In this document: piece after piece, positions 17,521 to 25,710 of the stretch | Layout: each line of letters begins with the position of its first letter | Position numbering within the stretch: the stretch's first letter is position 1 | From: Tsukamurella sputi | Lineage (GTDB): Bacteria; Actinomycetota; Actinomycetes; Mycobacteriales; Mycobacteriaceae | Direction: 5' to 3' | Length of the DNA: 64,000 bases | NCBI RefSeq assembly: GCF_007858445.1 | Contig: NZ_VIGV01000003.1 | Location: forward strand, 609,668 to 673,667 | Notes under the pieces: model-generated | Seen by the model: only the letters and a program-made list of their open reading frames with translations | Database searches by the model: none | What the model was told of the DNA's origin: nothing | Made by a program: the position numbers and the translations under genes

Positions 17521-18285
17521 TCAGGCGCGACGCAGGGCCAGTAGCTGCTCGAAGACCGCCCGCGCATCCGCGGGGCCGCCCACGCGGAAGCGGGCGGCGG
17601 TGGCACCGTCGCCCACCTTGACGGACACGTCCTCGGCGCCGGTGAGCACGGCGAAGGCCTTCTCGTCGGTCACGTCGTCGCCGAGGTAGAGCACCCCGTC
17701 GGCGCCCTCGCGCTCACGCAGGACGCTCAGGGCCCGGCCCTTCGAGGCGTCGAGGACCGTCAGTTCCAGCACGGCCTTGCCGTCCGTGGCGTGCACGCCG
17801 GACCGGGCGGCGGGGCCCCGTCGGGCTTCGTCCAGCGCGAGCGGCCCGGCCGACGGATCCACGACGTTGCGCACGTGCAGCGCGCCGCCCAGCGGCTTGG
17901 GCTCCACGGCCGCGCCCGGGAACCGCCCGGCGATCGCGGTGAGGTCTGCCAGCACCGCCTCGCGCAGCGCCACGAGGTCCGCGGACAGGACGCCCTCGAA
18001 TCCATCCTCCCATTCGGCGCCGTGACTACCGACCGTCACCAGGGGCGCCGCGGCCCCGGACAGCCGCCCCAGCGTCGCCCGGTCACGGCCGGAGACGAGC
18101 GCCACCGTCACCCCGGGCAGCGCGGCGAGCGCCTCCAGCGCCGCAACGGTTCCCGGCAGCGGGAACGCGGCGGCGGGGTCGGAGACGATCGGGGCGACCA
18201 CACCGTCGTAGTCGGTGGCAACGAGCACGCTGCCGAGCCGGGCGAACCGGGCCAGCGCCCCGGTGAGATCGTCGGGCAGGGTCAT
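17521..18285 (-). CDS. otsB: Trehalose-6-phosphate phosphatase
   Basis: A 254-residue HAD-superfamily phosphatase completing trehalose synthesis. HAD motif I is [11 protein letters not shown] (nucleophile and acid Asp), motif [10 protein letters not shown], the cap has [10 protein letters not shown] typical of OtsB, and motifs III/IV are in [12 protein letters not shown] and [12 protein letters not shown]. Its ATG overlaps the otsA stop by 4 bp, so the two enzymes are coupled. It is a single-domain form without the N-terminal extension of mycobacterial OtsB1. Confidence 0.94.
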   Translation of the reverse strand: MTLPDDLTGALARFARLGSVLVATDYDGVVAPIVSDPAAAFPLPGTVAALEALAALPGVTVALVSGRDRATLGRLSGAAAPLVTVGSHGAEWEDGFEGVLSADLVALREAVLADLTAIAGRFPGAAVEPKPLGGALHVRNVVDPSAGPLALDEARRGPAARSGVHATDGKAVLELTVLDASKGRALSVLREREGADGVLYLGDDVTDEKAFAVLTGAEDVSVKVGDGATAARFRVGGPADARAVFEQLLALRRA

Positions 18286-19727
18286 GCCCGCGTCTCGTCG
18301 ACGGTGCCCGCCAGCGTCTGCAGGAACGAGCGCGCCCAGCGGTCCACGTCGTACTGCAGCACCTGGCGGCGCATGGCGCGGATGCGGCGCTTGCCGTCCT
18401 CGGGCTCCTGGTGCACGGCTTCGTCGATGGCGTTCTTGACGCCCTCGAGGTCGTGCGGGTTGCACTGGTAGGCCTGGCGGAGTTCCGCTGCGGCGCCGGT
18501 GAACTCGCTGAGCACCAGCGCGCCCGACGAGTCGTTGCGGCAGGCGATGTACTCCTTGGCGACGAGGTTCATGCCATCGCGCAGCGGCGTCACCAGCATG
18601 ACGTCGGCGGCGGCGAAGAAGGCCAGCAGCTCGCGGCGGGGAACCGGCCGGTGGATGTAGTGGATGGCGGGATGGCCGACGCGGCCGAAGTTCCCGTTGA
18701 TCCGTCCCACCTGCAGCTCGATGTCGTTGCGCATCGTCTTGTACGACTCCACCCGTTCGCGCGACGGGGTGGCCAACTGCACGAAGATGTGTCGCTCCGG
18801 ATCGAGGCGGCCCTCCTGGTACAGCTCGCCGATCGCGCGCAGCCGCACGTCGATGCCCTTGGTGTAGTCGAGCCGATCGACGCCGAGCAGGATCTTCTCC
18901 GGATTGCCGAGTTCCTTGCGCAGAGCGCGTGCCCGCTGCCGCGTCTCGGGCAGTTTCGCGGTGGCCGCGAGCTCGGCGGACTCGATCGAGATCGGGAAGG
19001 CACCCACTCGCACCGACCGGAAGCCGACGGTGACCACGCCGAACTTCGAGCGCACGCCGATCGAGTTCTTGCTGGTCGGGTAGCCGGCCAGCTTGCTGGC
19101 GAGGTACAGGAAGTTCTGTGCGCCGCCGGGCAGGTGGAAGCCCACGAGGTCGGCGCCGAGGATGCCCTCGATGATCTCGCGCCGCCACGGCATCTGCATG
19201 AACAGCTCGACGGGCGGGAAGGGGATGTGCAGGAAGAAGCCGATCTTCACGTCGGGCCGCAGCATCCGCAGCATCTTCGGCACCAGCTGCAGCTGGTAGT
19301 CCTGCACCCAGACGGTCGCGCCCTCGGCGGCCACCTTGGCGGTCTCCTCCGCGAAGCGACGGTTCACCTCGACGTAGGTGTTCCACCACTCGCGGTGGTA
19401 CTCGGGCTTGACGATGACGTCGTGGTACAGCGGCCACAGGCTGCCGTTCGAGAAGCCCTCGTAGTGCTCCTGGACCTCCTGGGCGCTGAGCTTCACGGGC
19501 ACCAGCAGCATGTCCTGGCCGTCGATGGGGCCGTCGCCCACGTCGGGTGCGCCCGGCCAGCCCACCCACGCGCCGTTGCGGGCGCTGAGGATCGGTTTGA
19601 GCGCGGTCACCAGACCGCCCGGCGATTCCTTCCAGGTCAGCGACCCGTCGGGCGCCTTCTCGACGTCGACCGGCAGCCGGTTCGCCACGACGATGAAATC
19701 AGATGTTCCGAACGCCGCAGCGGTCAT
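18282..19727 (-). CDS. otsA: Trehalose-6-phosphate synthase
   Basis: A 481-residue GT20 enzyme making trehalose-6-phosphate from a nucleotide-glucose and glucose-6-phosphate. Landmarks are [24 protein letters not shown], the [11 protein letters not shown] and FFLHIPFPP segments, [12 protein letters not shown], and the nucleotide-sugar site [19 protein letters not shown]. Trehalose serves as osmoprotectant and as the carrier for mycolate transfer in this order. A 53-residue micro-gene lies 6 bp upstream and is probably in the same transcript. Confidence 0.96.
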   Translation of the reverse strand: MTAAAFGTSDFIVVANRLPVDVEKAPDGSLTWKESPGGLVTALKPILSARNGAWVGWPGAPDVGDGPIDGQDMLLVPVKLSAQEVQEHYEGFSNGSLWPLYHDVIVKPEYHREWWNTYVEVNRRFAEETAKVAAEGATVWVQDYQLQLVPKMLRMLRPDVKIGFFLHIPFPPVELFMQMPWRREIIEGILGADLVGFHLPGGAQNFLYLASKLAGYPTSKNSIGVRSKFGVVTVGFRSVRVGAFPISIESAELAATAKLPETRQRARALRKELGNPEKILLGVDRLDYTKGIDVRLRAIGELYQEGRLDPERHIFVQLATPSRERVESYKTMRNDIELQVGRINGNFGRVGHPAIHYIHRPVPRRELLAFFAAADVMLVTPLRDGMNLVAKEYIACRNDSSGALVLSEFTGAAAELRQAYQCNPHDLEGVKNAIDEAVHQEPEDGKRRIRAMRRQVLQYDVDRWARSFLQTLAGTVDETRA

Positions 19728-19733
19728 GGAGTC

Positions 19734-19895
19734 CTACGCCTCCTTGGGACCGATGCCGAGCATCGACAGCAGCATGCGGCACTCGTCCGCGTCCTCGGCG
19801 TACGCCGCGACGACCCGCTGGGCCTGGCGTGCGGTCTCGTCCGCCACCGGCTCGAGTTCGTCTTCGCTGATGTCCTGCGTGGTCTTCGGGGGCAT
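19734..19895 (-). CDS. 53-residue acidic protein upstream of otsA
   Basis: A short open frame with an ATG at 19895: MPPKTTQDISEDELEPV start, a central helix rich in Ala/Glu/Arg and the ending MLLSMLGIGPKEA. It is acidic, with no membrane segment or signal. The 6-bp gap to otsA suggests co-transcription. Coding bias (GC-rich third positions) and the conserved-looking amphipathic helix support a real gene. I do not recognise a family. Confidence 0.6.
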   Translation of the reverse strand: MPPKTTQDISEDELEPVADETARQAQRVVAAYAEDADECRMLLSMLGIGPKEA

Positions 19896-19949
19896 GAACG
19901 CACCTTCGTTCGGGAATGTCGAGCAAGGACAGTTTACCTGCGAAACGTT

Positions 19950-21377
19950 TCAGTCGCGGACCCGGCGGAACGTGATGCCGGTGATGTGCGGGCGCAGGTT
20001 GGGCGGGAGCTGCGGCCGCCGGATGGTGCGGGCCACCCATTCGCCCAGCGTGACGCCCGCCGCGAGCGCGCAGCCGACGGTCAGCGCGGTGGCCATGTTG
20101 GTCAGCGCGGAGGTCGTCTGCCCCTCCATCAGCTCCGACAGACCGCGGTAGACGGCCAGGCCGGGGACCAGCGGGGTGATGCCCGCGACGGCCACGATCA
20201 GGGGCGGGACCACGGCCCGTCGGGCGAGGAGACCGCCGGCCAGCCCGACGACGGTGGCGGCCACCGTCGAGGAGACGATGGGCCCGAGCCCGAGGTTCAG
20301 CGTCGACCCGGCGACGAGCGCGCCGAAGCACCCCGCGAGGAAGGACGCGGTCAGGGCCCGGATCTGCGCGTAGCCGGCCAGTGCGAAGGCGGCCGACGCC
20401 ACGCCGCCCGTCACGACGAGGATCGGCAGCGGCGCGTAGTCGAAGGCCTGCTGTTGCAGGGGCGGCAGCGTCGCGCCGAGCTCGCTGGTCACGCGCAGGG
20501 CCATGCCGACGCCCGCGACGACGCCGGCGGTGAACACCCCGACCTCGAAGAAGCGGGCGGCGCCGGTGACGGGCGCGCCCGTGATCGCGTCCTGCACGCT
20601 GCCGACGAGCGAGAGCCCGGCCATGAGCACGATGATGCCCGCGACGATCACCCGGTAGGGCTGCACGTCCCAGCCGAAATCGATGGACAGCCGGTAGATC
20701 AACGCCGCCGGGAGGGTCGCGAGGAAACCGCCCACGACCTGCTGGAAGAAGTACGGCAGGCCCCAGTTGCTCAGCCGGACGTTGACCACGTAGATCACCG
20801 CCGTGGTGGCGAAGGCGACCGCCGCCAGTGAGAGCGCGCCGCCGAGGAGCAGGGTCAGGGAGCCGGCCATCAGCGCCCAGCCGAAGGTCGCGACCGCGCG
20901 CGGATAGGGGTGCCCCGCGGTCATGATCGATTCGAGCGCGGCCAGGGCCTGGTCCGGCCGGATCCGCCCGCGGCCGATGCGCCGCACGAGGGTGTCGACC
21001 TGCGAGAGCCGGGTGTAGTCGAGGGACCGGTGGCTCACCGTCCGCGTGTAGGTCGACGGGGGCAGGCCGCGCCCGCGCTGCACGGAGACGGTGATCGCGT
21101 TGTAGGTGACGGTGACCGTCACGTCGTCGATGCCGTAGGTCGCGGCGACGTACCGCACCTGCGCCTCGGTGTCGACGGCGCCGGTGCCCGAGTCCAGCAG
21201 CACCTCGCCGACCTTCATGGCCACCTCGAGGACCTCGCCGACCGTCTCGTTGTCGCGGAGGTCGACGGGCTGCAGCGGTGTGAGGACCGGCATACCCGCG
21301 GTGTCGACGGTCGCGGCGTTCCGGCCGGTCATGGCCTGGACCGCGTGTGCGAGGCGATCGCGGAACGCGGGTTTCAT
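19950..21377 (-). CDS. Threonine/serine exporter family protein (ThrE-type)
   Basis: A 475-residue protein with the two-domain ThrE layout: an N-terminal DUF1212-type half (about residues 40-300) with the conserved VGEVLLDSGTGAVDTEAQVRYVA and DDVTVTVTYNAITV, and a C-terminal DUF3815-type half with several more membrane helices. About ten transmembrane segments are visible. ThrE of Corynebacterium exports threonine and serine using the proton gradient; the substrate here is inferred from family only. Confidence 0.85.
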   Translation of the reverse strand: MKPAFRDRLAHAVQAMTGRNAATVDTAGMPVLTPLQPVDLRDNETVGEVLEVAMKVGEVLLDSGTGAVDTEAQVRYVAATYGIDDVTVTVTYNAITVSVQRGRGLPPSTYTRTVSHRSLDYTRLSQVDTLVRRIGRGRIRPDQALAALESIMTAGHPYPRAVATFGWALMAGSLTLLLGGALSLAAVAFATTAVIYVVNVRLSNWGLPYFFQQVVGGFLATLPAALIYRLSIDFGWDVQPYRVIVAGIIVLMAGLSLVGSVQDAITGAPVTGAARFFEVGVFTAGVVAGVGMALRVTSELGATLPPLQQQAFDYAPLPILVVTGGVASAAFALAGYAQIRALTASFLAGCFGALVAGSTLNLGLGPIVSSTVAATVVGLAGGLLARRAVVPPLIVAVAGITPLVPGLAVYRGLSELMEGQTTSALTNMATALTVGCALAAGVTLGEWVARTIRRPQLPPNLRPHITGITFRRVRD

Positions 21378-21589
21378 CGTCGGGCGTCTCCTTGTCGGTT
21401 CACCTCGGGTCGTCGTGGCACGGACCTCCTTTGGCTACTGTGCCAGATCCGGCGGAGTCGACGGCCCGCGCGCCGCCCCTGTGTTCCACGACGCGCACGG
21501 CTGACGCCCATGTGAAAGATCGCCGCGGACGCGCCGCGACACGTCGGCCGTATGCCCGCGAAACCGCTCACACGCGGAGATTTTTCACG

Positions 21590-21757
21590 TCACCGGTTGA
21601 AGAACCGGTCGCTGAGCCGGTCGAAGATGCCGTCGACCTTTTTCTCGACGGCTGTGCCCTTGAGCTTGTACTCCCACAGGTACACCAGGCCGAAGAGGAC
21701 GGCGACGAGGCCGAAGATCAGCGCCAGGATTCCGATGACCTGCATCGTCATCGACAT
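21590..21757 (-). CDS. 55-residue single-pass membrane protein
   Basis: An ATG at 21757 with AAGGGG seven nt upstream opens a 55-residue protein: MSMTMQVIGILALIFGLVAV starts a 25-residue membrane helix, followed by the cytoplasmic-looking tail YLWEYKLKGTAVEKKVDGIF and an Arg/Asp-rich end. It lies 15 bp beyond the tRNA fragment, on the same strand. I know no function. Confidence 0.6.
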   Translation of the reverse strand: MSMTMQVIGILALIFGLVAVLFGLVYLWEYKLKGTAVEKKVDGIFDRLSDRFFNR

Positions 21758-21771
21758 CGCCGCCCCTTCCG

Positions 21772-21816
21772 TGGAGCCCCCCGTCGGGATTGAACCGACG
21801 ACCTTCGCTTTATAAG
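21772..21816 (-). other. attL: tRNA 3'-half fragment (anticodon loop reads TAT)
   Basis: On the minus strand this reads as a tRNA from the anticodon loop (CTTATAA, anticodon TAT, hence isoleucine ATA by sequence) through the T-arm (GTCGG-TTCAATC-CCGAC) to acceptor GGGGGGC, discriminator T and CCA. The D-arm and 5' acceptor strand are absent: after the anticodon loop the sequence is unrelated, and the stem's 5' side no longer pairs. This is what remains when a phage integrates into a tRNA 3' half; the intact tRNA should be rebuilt at attR, beyond the window. The crossover lies within 21772-21816. Confidence 0.75.
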
Positions 21817-21918
21817 GGCGGGGGTTCAGGGAGCGTCGTCGACCTCACTGTACGTCGCCGTGGACGAGTGCCCGAGCGCCGACTGCCCGCTGCTGCGTGA
21901 TGTGCGGGGCTGTCTCGG

Positions 21919-22878
21919 TTGAGTAACGATACGGACGTACCAGAGACAACATCTTTCCCAAACGTCACATTGTTCCCGAACGGCTCACTACCTGTGGGCC
22001 ACCGAACAGAAGCTCGGCCGCTCATGCCCCTACCCCACAACCTCGTCGAGACCTGGCGTATCCACCAGTTCAGCGAAGGACTCTCCAAGCGCACCGTCGT
22101 CGAGCGATGCGCCACCGTGCTCCGGTTCGCCCGAGACGCGAGCGTCGACCCCGTCGCCGCTACCACCGAGCACATCACCGAATGGCTCGCCGGCGGCGCT
22201 TGGTCCACCAGCAGCCGCGGCGTCTACCACTCCCACCTGCGGACATGGTTCGACTGGCTTGTCCGCAACGGCCACCGCATCGACCACCCGATGGCAGCCA
22301 TGCGGAAGCCGAAGCGACCCCGCGCAGTCCCGCACCCCGTCGCGCCCGGACACCTGCCCTTACTGTTGGAAGGTCGGATGTGGCCGACGACCCGCGCGAT
22401 GATCCTCCTCGCCACCCTCGCCGGGCTCCGCGTGCACGAGATAGCGCGCGTCCGCGGCCAGGACATCGACCGAGTCGCCTGGACCCTCCGCGTCCGCGGG
22501 AAGGGTGACGTCGTCGCCGACGTCCCGTTGCACCCGATGCTCGTGGAGGTGGCCGCGACGATGCCGACCCGCGGCTACTGGTTCCCGAGTTCGACGCGGC
22601 CGTCCGGTCACGTCGCCGGGAAGTCAGTCGGTGAGCGGATCGGTGACGTGATGCGCCGGAAGGGCGTGCCCGGCACCGCTCACCATCTCCGGCACACGTT
22701 CGCGACCGAGCTGCTGGACTCCGGCGCGGACCTCCGCACGGTGCAGGAACTACTCCGTCACGCGAGCCTCGCGACCACGCAGATCTATGTCCGTGTGCAT
22801 GACCGGCGGAAGACGGAGGCGATCGGCCGGCTTGACCTGTTTGCCGTGAACCTGCCGTCCGGCGAAATCGCGGCCTAA
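21919..22878 (+). CDS. int: Tyrosine-recombinase phage integrase
   Basis: Catalyses site-specific integration at the adjacent tRNA. The N-terminal SAM-like core-binding domain (about residues 40-125) precedes the catalytic domain with the full set R-K-HxxR-H-Y: Arg in LAGLRVHEIARV, Lys in RVRGKGDVV, HHLRHTFATELL, His in LLRHASLATTQ and nucleophile Tyr in TQIYVRVHD. The frame opens at a TTG at 21919; an ATG at 22024 gives a 284-residue protein that already contains both domains. It lies about 100 bp inside attL, the normal position. Confidence 0.93.
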   Translation: MSNDTDVPETTSFPNVTLFPNGSLPVGHRTEARPLMPLPHNLVETWRIHQFSEGLSKRTVVERCATVLRFARDASVDPVAATTEHITEWLAGGAWSTSSRGVYHSHLRTWFDWLVRNGHRIDHPMAAMRKPKRPRAVPHPVAPGHLPLLLEGRMWPTTRAMILLATLAGLRVHEIARVRGQDIDRVAWTLRVRGKGDVVADVPLHPMLVEVAATMPTRGYWFPSSTRPSGHVAGKSVGERIGDVMRRKGVPGTAHHLRHTFATELLDSGADLRTVQELLRHASLATTQIYVRVHDRRKTEAIGRLDLFAVNLPSGEIAA

Positions 22879-22888
22879 GCTACCGGTA

Positions 22889-22896
22889 CCTACCCC
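22889..22896 (+). promoter_or_regulatory. TACCTACCCC-type leader motif
   Basis: GTACCTACCCCGAGAAGAG lies 20 nt upstream of the ATG at 22917. The same CCTACCCC core precedes several other short genes of the prophage (near 55.4, 57.2, 58.9 and 59.1 kb). Confidence 0.45.
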
Positions 22897-22916
22897 GAGA
22901 AGAGAGGGCTGCCCTG

Positions 22917-23306
22917 ATGGCACCGTCAGCCTGCCGAGATTGCAAGAATTGCACGAACAGTGCGTTCGCGAACATGGGCCGGAAGTCCGGCCGTGCGACT
23001 GCAGCGATGTTTACTGTTGGACTGTCCGAGGTCGCGATGGCGACCCGTAAGAAGTGCAGGCTGTGCGGGCACCAGATGAGCCTCCACGGCACCGACCAGG
23101 TCGGCGGGGCGGTCCAGCCGACCGTCCAGGTTCAGCAGCAGCCGCAGGGGTACGCGGGCCCGGCTGTACCCCCGCCAGCGCCTGCCGCCGCCCCTCAACC
23201 CCAGGCCGCGCCGGGCTGGTACTACCCCGAGGGCCCCGGAACGCCGCCCCGCTGGTGGGATGGCTACCGGTGGCATGAGGCCAGCACGAACTTGCCGCCG
23301 GCCTAG
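22917..23306 (+). CDS. Zinc-ribbon plus DUF2510 protein
   Basis: A 129-residue protein. The N-terminal third has paired cysteines (CRDCKNC, later CRLCGH) suggesting zinc binding, a Pro/Gln-rich linker follows, and the C-terminus PGWYYPEGPGTPPRWWDGYR is the DUF2510 module common in actinobacterial surface or signalling proteins. Function is unknown. Its stop codon shares the palindrome CTAG with the stop of the convergent recombinase gene. Confidence 0.65.
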   Translation: MAPSACRDCKNCTNSAFANMGRKSGRATAAMFTVGLSEVAMATRKKCRLCGHQMSLHGTDQVGGAVQPTVQVQQQPQGYAGPAVPPPAPAAAPQPQAAPGWYYPEGPGTPPRWWDGYRWHEASTNLPPA

Positions 23307-24265
23307 TCCTCGCGCCAGTGAATCGTGAGCCGGTCCATCGACGTGGTCCGTCGCCCCTGCCTGGTCGGCGCCACGTCGATCCGGTCGATGAACACCCTCG
23401 TGGCCGCGCGCCGCTGGTCGATGTTCGCCTTCGTCCACCAATCCGCCACCGAGGACAGGCGCGGCTCCGGCAGCGACCCCAGGATGTCGTCGCGGCCGGC
23501 CGCCTTCTTCAGCTCAGCGATCCGCGCCCGCACGTCCTTCGTCGCCGACTTCACCGTGGCGATGTCCACCGTCCCGGCCGCGTACTCACGCCCGAGCTCG
23601 GCGAGCCGGTCCTCCAACTCGCCCATCTTCCGTTCCGCCTTCGCCGCGGTCTCGCGGCGCGCACGAGAGAACACCGGGGTCATCAGCTCCGGCGACGCGA
23701 GGCGCAACATGATCAGCTCCTCGATGTCCGCGTCGACCATCGGCTGAGACACCTTCACCTTGCCGCAGCCGCCATCCTTCGGCGGGCACCGGTACGTCGG
23801 CTGCCGCCCTTCACCCTGGTAGGTGACCTGCATCGACGACCCGCAGAGACCGCAGCGGAGGAGCCCACCGGTGAGCAGCGCCTTGTGCCGACTCGGGTTC
23901 GTCGGTGCGTACCGCTGCCGCTCCGGCGTCGCCATCGCCGCCTGCATCTCGTCCCACTCCTCCCGAGTGAAGATCGCAGGGTGCGGGCCGGGCACCAGCT
24001 CGCCGTCCGCTTGCCGCGCTCGCATCCCGATGAACCGCGGCGACTTCAGCAGCCGGTTCACCGTGCCGTCGCGCCAGGTGCCGCCGCGGGTCGGCCGGAC
24101 GCCGCTGGAGTTCAGGTTGTCGGCGATGTCCGCGAACGTCAGGCCGGCCACCAGCTGCTTCCGCATGGTGTGGAGCGCTTCGACCTCCTCGGGCAGGGTC
24201 TCGTAGTCGACGGTGTACCCGAATGCGCGTTGTGCCATACGTTGAACGGTACCCCAGGCCCGCAT
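23303..24265 (-). CDS. Large serine recombinase lacking its catalytic domain
   Basis: A 320-residue protein that begins inside a large serine recombinase: a Recombinase domain (PF07508-like; AFGYTVDYETLPEEVEAL to NRLLKSPRFIGMR), a zinc beta-ribbon (ALLTGGLLRCGLCGSSMQV, then YRCPPKDGGCGKV), and the C-terminal coiled coil (KMGELEDRLAELGREY). The whole N-terminal resolvase domain with the active serine is missing, and only 28 bp separate its start from the next gene. It could be a deletion relic or a DNA-binding regulator. An internal ATG at 24238 is an alternative start. Confidence 0.8.
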   Translation of the reverse strand: MRAWGTVQRMAQRAFGYTVDYETLPEEVEALHTMRKQLVAGLTFADIADNLNSSGVRPTRGGTWRDGTVNRLLKSPRFIGMRARQADGELVPGPHPAIFTREEWDEMQAAMATPERQRYAPTNPSRHKALLTGGLLRCGLCGSSMQVTYQGEGRQPTYRCPPKDGGCGKVKVSQPMVDADIEELIMLRLASPELMTPVFSRARRETAAKAERKMGELEDRLAELGREYAAGTVDIATVKSATKDVRARIAELKKAAGRDDILGSLPEPRLSSVADWWTKANIDQRRAATRVFIDRIDVAPTRQGRRTTSMDRLTIHWRED

Positions 24266-24293
24266 TTAACGGAGGGGCAGGACGTTATTGGCG

Positions 24294-24788
24294 TCAGCCG
24301 TGGCCCAACCACTCCTGCAGATCAGGCGGAACCTCCGGCAGCGGATGGTTCGCGTCCAGCCGACGCACCACGTCGATCACCAGCCGCGTGTACCCGAGCA
24401 GCACAAAGAACCGGTTGTTCGCGACCGTGATCCGCCGCTCCAGATCGTCGAGACGCCGCTCCTGAGCTTCCGCGCGCCGCTCCTGAGCCTCAGCACGCTC
24501 GTCGGCCTTCCGCTTGTCCTCCTCATAGTCTCGCGCGAGCTCGTTGTACCGCTTCTCCAGGCGCTTGATCTCGGCGTTGGTCACCCGCTCCGACGGGGAC
24601 TCCTCCTCCGCCTTGCGTCGCTGCTCCGCCTTCTCCTGTCGACGTCGAGCCAGCGCGCCCCAAATACCCGGCACCTGCGCCATGCCAGACCGGAGCAGCA
24701 GCGCACCGCCACCACCACCACCGACGAGGAACAGGAAGATCACGCCTATCCACCACGGGGTGCCCTCCGGCACATCACTGCTGTTCAC
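24294..24788 (-). CDS. Membrane-anchored coiled-coil lysis-cassette protein
   Basis: A 164-residue protein starting at a GTG with GGGAGG six nt upstream. One membrane helix (WWIGVIFLFLVGGGGGGALLL) is followed by an Arg/Glu/Lys-rich coiled coil containing the tandem repeat RAEAQERRAEAQERRLDDLE. Position at the end of the lysis cassette and topology recall spanin-like or LysB-accessory proteins of actinophages, but no lipobox partner is visible. Function is not known. Confidence 0.6.
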   Translation of the reverse strand: MNSSDVPEGTPWWIGVIFLFLVGGGGGGALLLRSGMAQVPGIWGALARRRQEKAEQRRKAEEESPSERVTNAEIKRLEKRYNELARDYEEDKRKADERAEAQERRAEAQERRLDDLERRITVANNRFFVLLGYTRLVIDVVRRLDANHPLPEVPPDLQEWLGHG

Positions 24789-25239
24789 GGGCAGCCTCCC
24801 GCGCATCGCGCTCGTTGAGCACCTGCAAGAAGTACCCGAACGCCATGCCGAGCTGAGCCACCGCGAAGATCGTCGTGATGCCGGGGCCGCGGATACCGTC
24901 GAACCACGGCACGCCCGCCACGGCCTTCCACTGGCCGGCCGAGAGCGTGGCCTCGACGCAGCCCGTGAGGAACAGGCCGAGGATCGCCGGGGCCGGCCAG
25001 CGCATCGAGAGCCCCAACAGCGAGAGCGACGCGGGGATCAAGCACAGGACGCCCCAGAGGTGCAGCGGCATCAGCTGCTCGACGATGTTCAGGCTCGCGG
25101 CGTTCTCCGCACCGGGAGTGATGTAGTCGTACGCGCGGAGAAGCGGCTCCCAGGGAACCAGGCCGACGACGAAGTACCGTGCGGCGGGCGGGAGCAGCGG
25201 CTCCCATGACCCGCGCCGGAGCCACCGGGGCAGCTTCAT
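24775..25239 (-). CDS. Four-helix membrane protein of the lysis cassette
   Basis: A 154-residue integral membrane protein with about four hydrophobic helices (around residues 20-32, 60-80, 84-102 and 122-140). The ATG at 25239 overlaps the stop of the small holin gene by 4 bp, and its 3' end overlaps the next gene by 14 bp, so these genes are tightly coupled. It may be a second holin or antiholin; this is position-based inference. Confidence 0.6.
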   Translation of the reverse strand: MKLPRWLRRGSWEPLLPPAARYFVVGLVPWEPLLRAYDYITPGAENAASLNIVEQLMPLHLWGVLCLIPASLSLLGLSMRWPAPAILGLFLTGCVEATLSAGQWKAVAGVPWFDGIRGPGITTIFAVAQLGMAFGYFLQVLNERDAREAAREQQ

Positions 25240-25484
25240 CGCTCCGTGTGCTTGACCGCGAGGACGCCGCCGCCGGCCACGAGCACGCCCGCGACCACGT
25301 CGAGCCACAGGTCGACCTCGTCGCGGGTCACGACGCCGCGGAACACCAGCACCGCACCGAGAGCGGCGAGGAGCCGGTAGAGCATCGCGCGGCGTGCCGG
25401 GGTGAGGATCGCGCGGAGCCGCACCAGCCACGCGGGGTCGGCCGGGGCGTCCGGGTCCTGGCCGGGGAGGTTGTGCTCGCCCAC
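25236..25484 (-). CDS. Putative holin
   Basis: An 82-residue protein with two membrane helices (about 34-50 and 58-76) separated by the short acidic turn TRDEVDLW and with a charged C-terminus VKHTER. Size, two-helix hairpin and location directly after the endolysin/Acb2 genes match actinophage holins, which permeabilise the membrane to release endolysin. Specific family is not recognised. Confidence 0.7.
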   Translation of the reverse strand: MGEHNLPGQDPDAPADPAWLVRLRAILTPARRAMLYRLLAALGAVLVFRGVVTRDEVDLWLDVVAGVLVAGGGVLAVKHTER

Positions 25485-25485
25485 G

Positions 25486-25710
25486 TCAGCCCTCCTCGTT
25501 CGCGCGGGCCAGGCCGGCGTTGGCCCACATCATGGCCTCCTCCAGCTTGGTGATCGCGGTGGCCTTCTCGCGGCCGTCGGGCACCTGCTCGTTGATCGCG
25601 TCCGCGGCGCGGCGCACGATCTGGCGGATGCTGGTGTGCGCGTCGCGCTTCTCCTGCGTCGTCGCCGGGTGGAAGTCGAACCGGTTCGCGATGTCGTCGG
25701 GGGCGATCAC
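25486..25710 (-). CDS. acb2: Acb2/Tad1-hairpin family cyclic-oligonucleotide sponge (anti-CBASS)
   Basis: A 74-residue helical protein whose sequence follows the Acb2 pattern closely: NRFDFHPATTQEKRDAHTSI, then an alpha helix, GREKATAITKLEEAMMWANA and the ending GLARANE. In phage T4 and Pseudomonas phage PaMx33, Acb2 binds the cyclic nucleotides made by CBASS and blocks abortive infection. The GTG at 25710 overlaps the endolysin stop (GTGA), with GGGAGG upstream. Location between endolysin and holin means late expression, unless it has its own promoter. Activity here is inferred from sequence only. Confidence 0.8.
   Translation of the reverse strand: MIAPDDIANRFDFHPATTQEKRDAHTSIRQIVRRAADAINEQVPDGREKATAITKLEEAMMWANAGLARANEEG

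Noticed and set aside
18411-20831. An 806-codon plus-strand open frame over otsA and the exporter gene
   Set aside because: High-GC antisense artefact; the minus strand encodes recognised OtsA and ThrE-type proteins.
21772-21860. A complete tRNA gene at the left prophage boundary
   Set aside because: The 5' half (acceptor strand, D-arm, 5' anticodon stem) is missing; only the 3' half is present.
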